A DNA stretch of 44,581 nt from positions 1 to 44,581 of the forward strand of contig JARKNV010000032.1 in NCBI GenBank assembly GCA_029976065.1, in the 5' to 3' direction. Source of the DNA: Selenomonadales bacterium (lineage in GTDB: Bacteria > Bacillota > Negativicutes > Sporomusales > UBA7701). Shown here piece by piece: positions 43,605 through 44,581 of this stretch. Both the position numbers and the translations under genes were made by a program. How positions within the stretch are numbered: position 1 is the first letter of the stretch; every line of letters starts with the position of its first letter. Under the pieces are notes generated by a model. The model was not told the DNA's origin. It made no database searches and saw nothing but the letters and a program-made list of their open reading frames with translations.

Positions 43605-44498
43605 TTACCCGGCGACGGTATTGGTTTTCGCGCACGACGGGCAGGCGCGCTCGACGGCGGCCTGGTCCTCGGTGCCCGGCACGATGCCCAGCACCGCCGG
43701 CCGGATGGCCTTGGTCGGGCACTTCGCGAGACACTTGGCGTCGGTGCAGTTGTTGGCGACGCATACGGACGAATCCACCACCGCCACATTGTTCTCCACC
43801 TTCACCGCCTGGTACGGGCACTCGCGCACGCACAGCGTGCAGGCGATGCAGGCCGCGGTGCAAGCCTTGCGGGCCACAGGCCCCTTGTCGCGCGAGCTGC
43901 AGTTGACCCTTACATGGGCGGTCAGCGGCAGCATCGCGATAACCTTCTTGGGGCAAATCGTCTCGCACTTGCCGCAGCCGGTGCACTTTTCCGGGTCGAT
44001 GACCGGCAGGCCGGCCTCGCTCATCGACATGGCGCCGAACGGACAGTTCTTGACGCAGGTGCCGAGGCCGAGGCAGCCGAATTTGCAGGCTTTGGCGCCG
44101 CCGAACAGCAGGTTGGCGGCCACGCAGTCCTCCACCCCTTTATACGCGAAGCTCCGCACCGCCTTCTCGTTCGATCCGGCGCATCTCACCTGGGCGATGC
44201 GCGGCTCCACCGCCTCGGCTGCTTTGCCGGTCAATTCGGCAACCAGCTTGGCAACGGTATCTTTGCCGGGGATGCAAAGGTTCGGAGGCACTTCCGGCTT
44301 GGTCACCACCGCTTCGGCGTAAGCCATACAGCCGGCGTAGCCGCAGGCGCCGCACTGACCCTTGGGCAGCACGTCCTCGACCACGTGGATGAGCGGGTTG
44401 ACCTCGATTGCCAGCTTCTTGTTGGCATAGGCCAGAATCAGTCCGAAGACCGCTCCCAGACCAGTCAGTATCAGGACAATAATTATCGCGTGTTCCAT
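43605..44498 (-). CDS. rnfB: Electron transport complex subunit RnfB
   Basis: A 297-residue membrane-anchored ferredoxin. One N-terminal helix (residues 4-24), then the RnfB cluster with C49, C52, C57 and C75 (CX2CX4CX17C), followed by at least three further ferredoxin-type sets (CLGLGTCVKNCP, CTGCGKCETICP, CTAACIACTLCVRECP, CTDAKCLAKCP). RnfB takes electrons from reduced ferredoxin and feeds the Rnf complex, which reduces NAD+ while pumping Na+ or H+. It follows rnfA and is the last gene, as in the rnfCDGEAB order. Confidence 0.96.
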   Translation of the reverse strand: MEHAIIIVLILTGLGAVFGLILAYANKKLAIEVNPLIHVVEDVLPKGQCGACGYAGCMAYAEAVVTKPEVPPNLCIPGKDTVAKLVAELTGKAAEAVEPRIAQVRCAGSNEKAVRSFAYKGVEDCVAANLLFGGAKACKFGCLGLGTCVKNCPFGAMSMSEAGLPVIDPEKCTGCGKCETICPKKVIAMLPLTAHVRVNCSSRDKGPVARKACTAACIACTLCVRECPYQAVKVENNVAVVDSSVCVANNCTDAKCLAKCPTKAIRPAVLGIVPGTEDQAAVERACPSCAKTNTVAG

Positions 44499-44522
44499 AT
44501 CAGTCCGTCCTTTCCCGCTCGC

Positions 44523-44581
44523 CTACAGCGAGATCATCCCCGAGAAGCCCATGAAGGAGAGGGCGAGCATCCCGGCCAGTA
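44523..44581 (-). CDS. rnfA: RnfA C-terminus (partial)
   Basis: The last 18 codons and TAG of a gene entering from the right edge: LAGMLALSFMGFSGMISL. This matches the hydrophobic RnfA end, which usually reads ...LAFMGF(S/A)G. Position directly before rnfB supports it. Confidence 0.8.
   Translation of the reverse strand, partial: LAGMLALSFMGFSGMISL

Overview
The window looks like core chromosome of an anaerobic, spore-forming Firmicute. Sporomusaceae (Negativicutes) is my best guess and a deep-branching Clostridium relative the main alternative; this rests on gene content and order, not on a search. The evidence is one nearly continuous minus-strand block that reads, in transcription order, maf-radC-mreBCD-mrdA, minD-minE-rodA, spoIVFA-spoIVFB, a TIGR03960-type radical SAM gene with its DUF2344 partner, rng, rplU-prp-rpmA, a Spo0B-like gene, obg, yhbY, proB-proA, then nadD, yqeK, an LCP gene, rsfS and cvfB. 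Rnf genes at the right edge, a molybdopterin oxidoreductase and ferredoxins fit an anaerobe. The L27 precursor extension with its Prp protease is also a Firmicutes trait.

Left edge (1-3086): less GC-rich accessory DNA with a ferredoxin fragment, an IclR regulator and a dead IS21-family element. It ends at the 3' end of a tRNA-Ala(GGC) gene, a typical island boundary. Region 3250-12350: a superoxide dismutase, cvfB, rsfS, an LCP transferase, yqeK, an RRM protein, a large periplasmic-sensor/PAS/GGDEF/EAL protein with a small membrane partner, and nadD. An unusual multi-stem element lies between nadD and the GGDEF-EAL gene. Region 12180-15450: a MacB-type efflux operon (adaptor, ATPase, permease) with a 47-residue membrane protein behind it and a palindrome over the promoter -35. 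Region 15700-21500: proline synthesis, a YhbY with a long 16-residue-repeat tail, Obg, a one-domain Spo0B-like protein and the L21/Prp/L27 operon. The L21 operon has a ~290-nt leader holding a 176-bp inverted-repeat element. Region 21800-28200: RNase G, DUF2344, radical SAM, SpoIVFB/SpoIVFA and a DUF3795 protein. Region 28200-38800: shape and division genes, interrupted between mrdA and minD by a plus-strand molybdopterin oxidoreductase and a KTSC gene; no minC is present. Region 38800-44581: DUF4321, a Gx transporter, a NusG-domain-II protein, a NodIJ-type ABC exporter, an aldo/keto reductase, a Cys-rich repeat protein, then rnfB and the end of rnfA.

Several minus-strand operons (rsfS, yqeK, spo0B-like/obg, minD) are preceded by sequences that fit the sigma-H promoter (RnAGGAwww, 11-12 bp, RnnGAAT). 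Translation, cell division and the sporulation phosphorelay may therefore share the transition-state sigma factor here. I do not claim a wholly new system. The strongest unexplained signals are the structured element upstream of the GGDEF-EAL gene, the inverted-repeat element in the rplU leader, the YhbY tail running into proB, and the Cys-x-Pro repeat protein.
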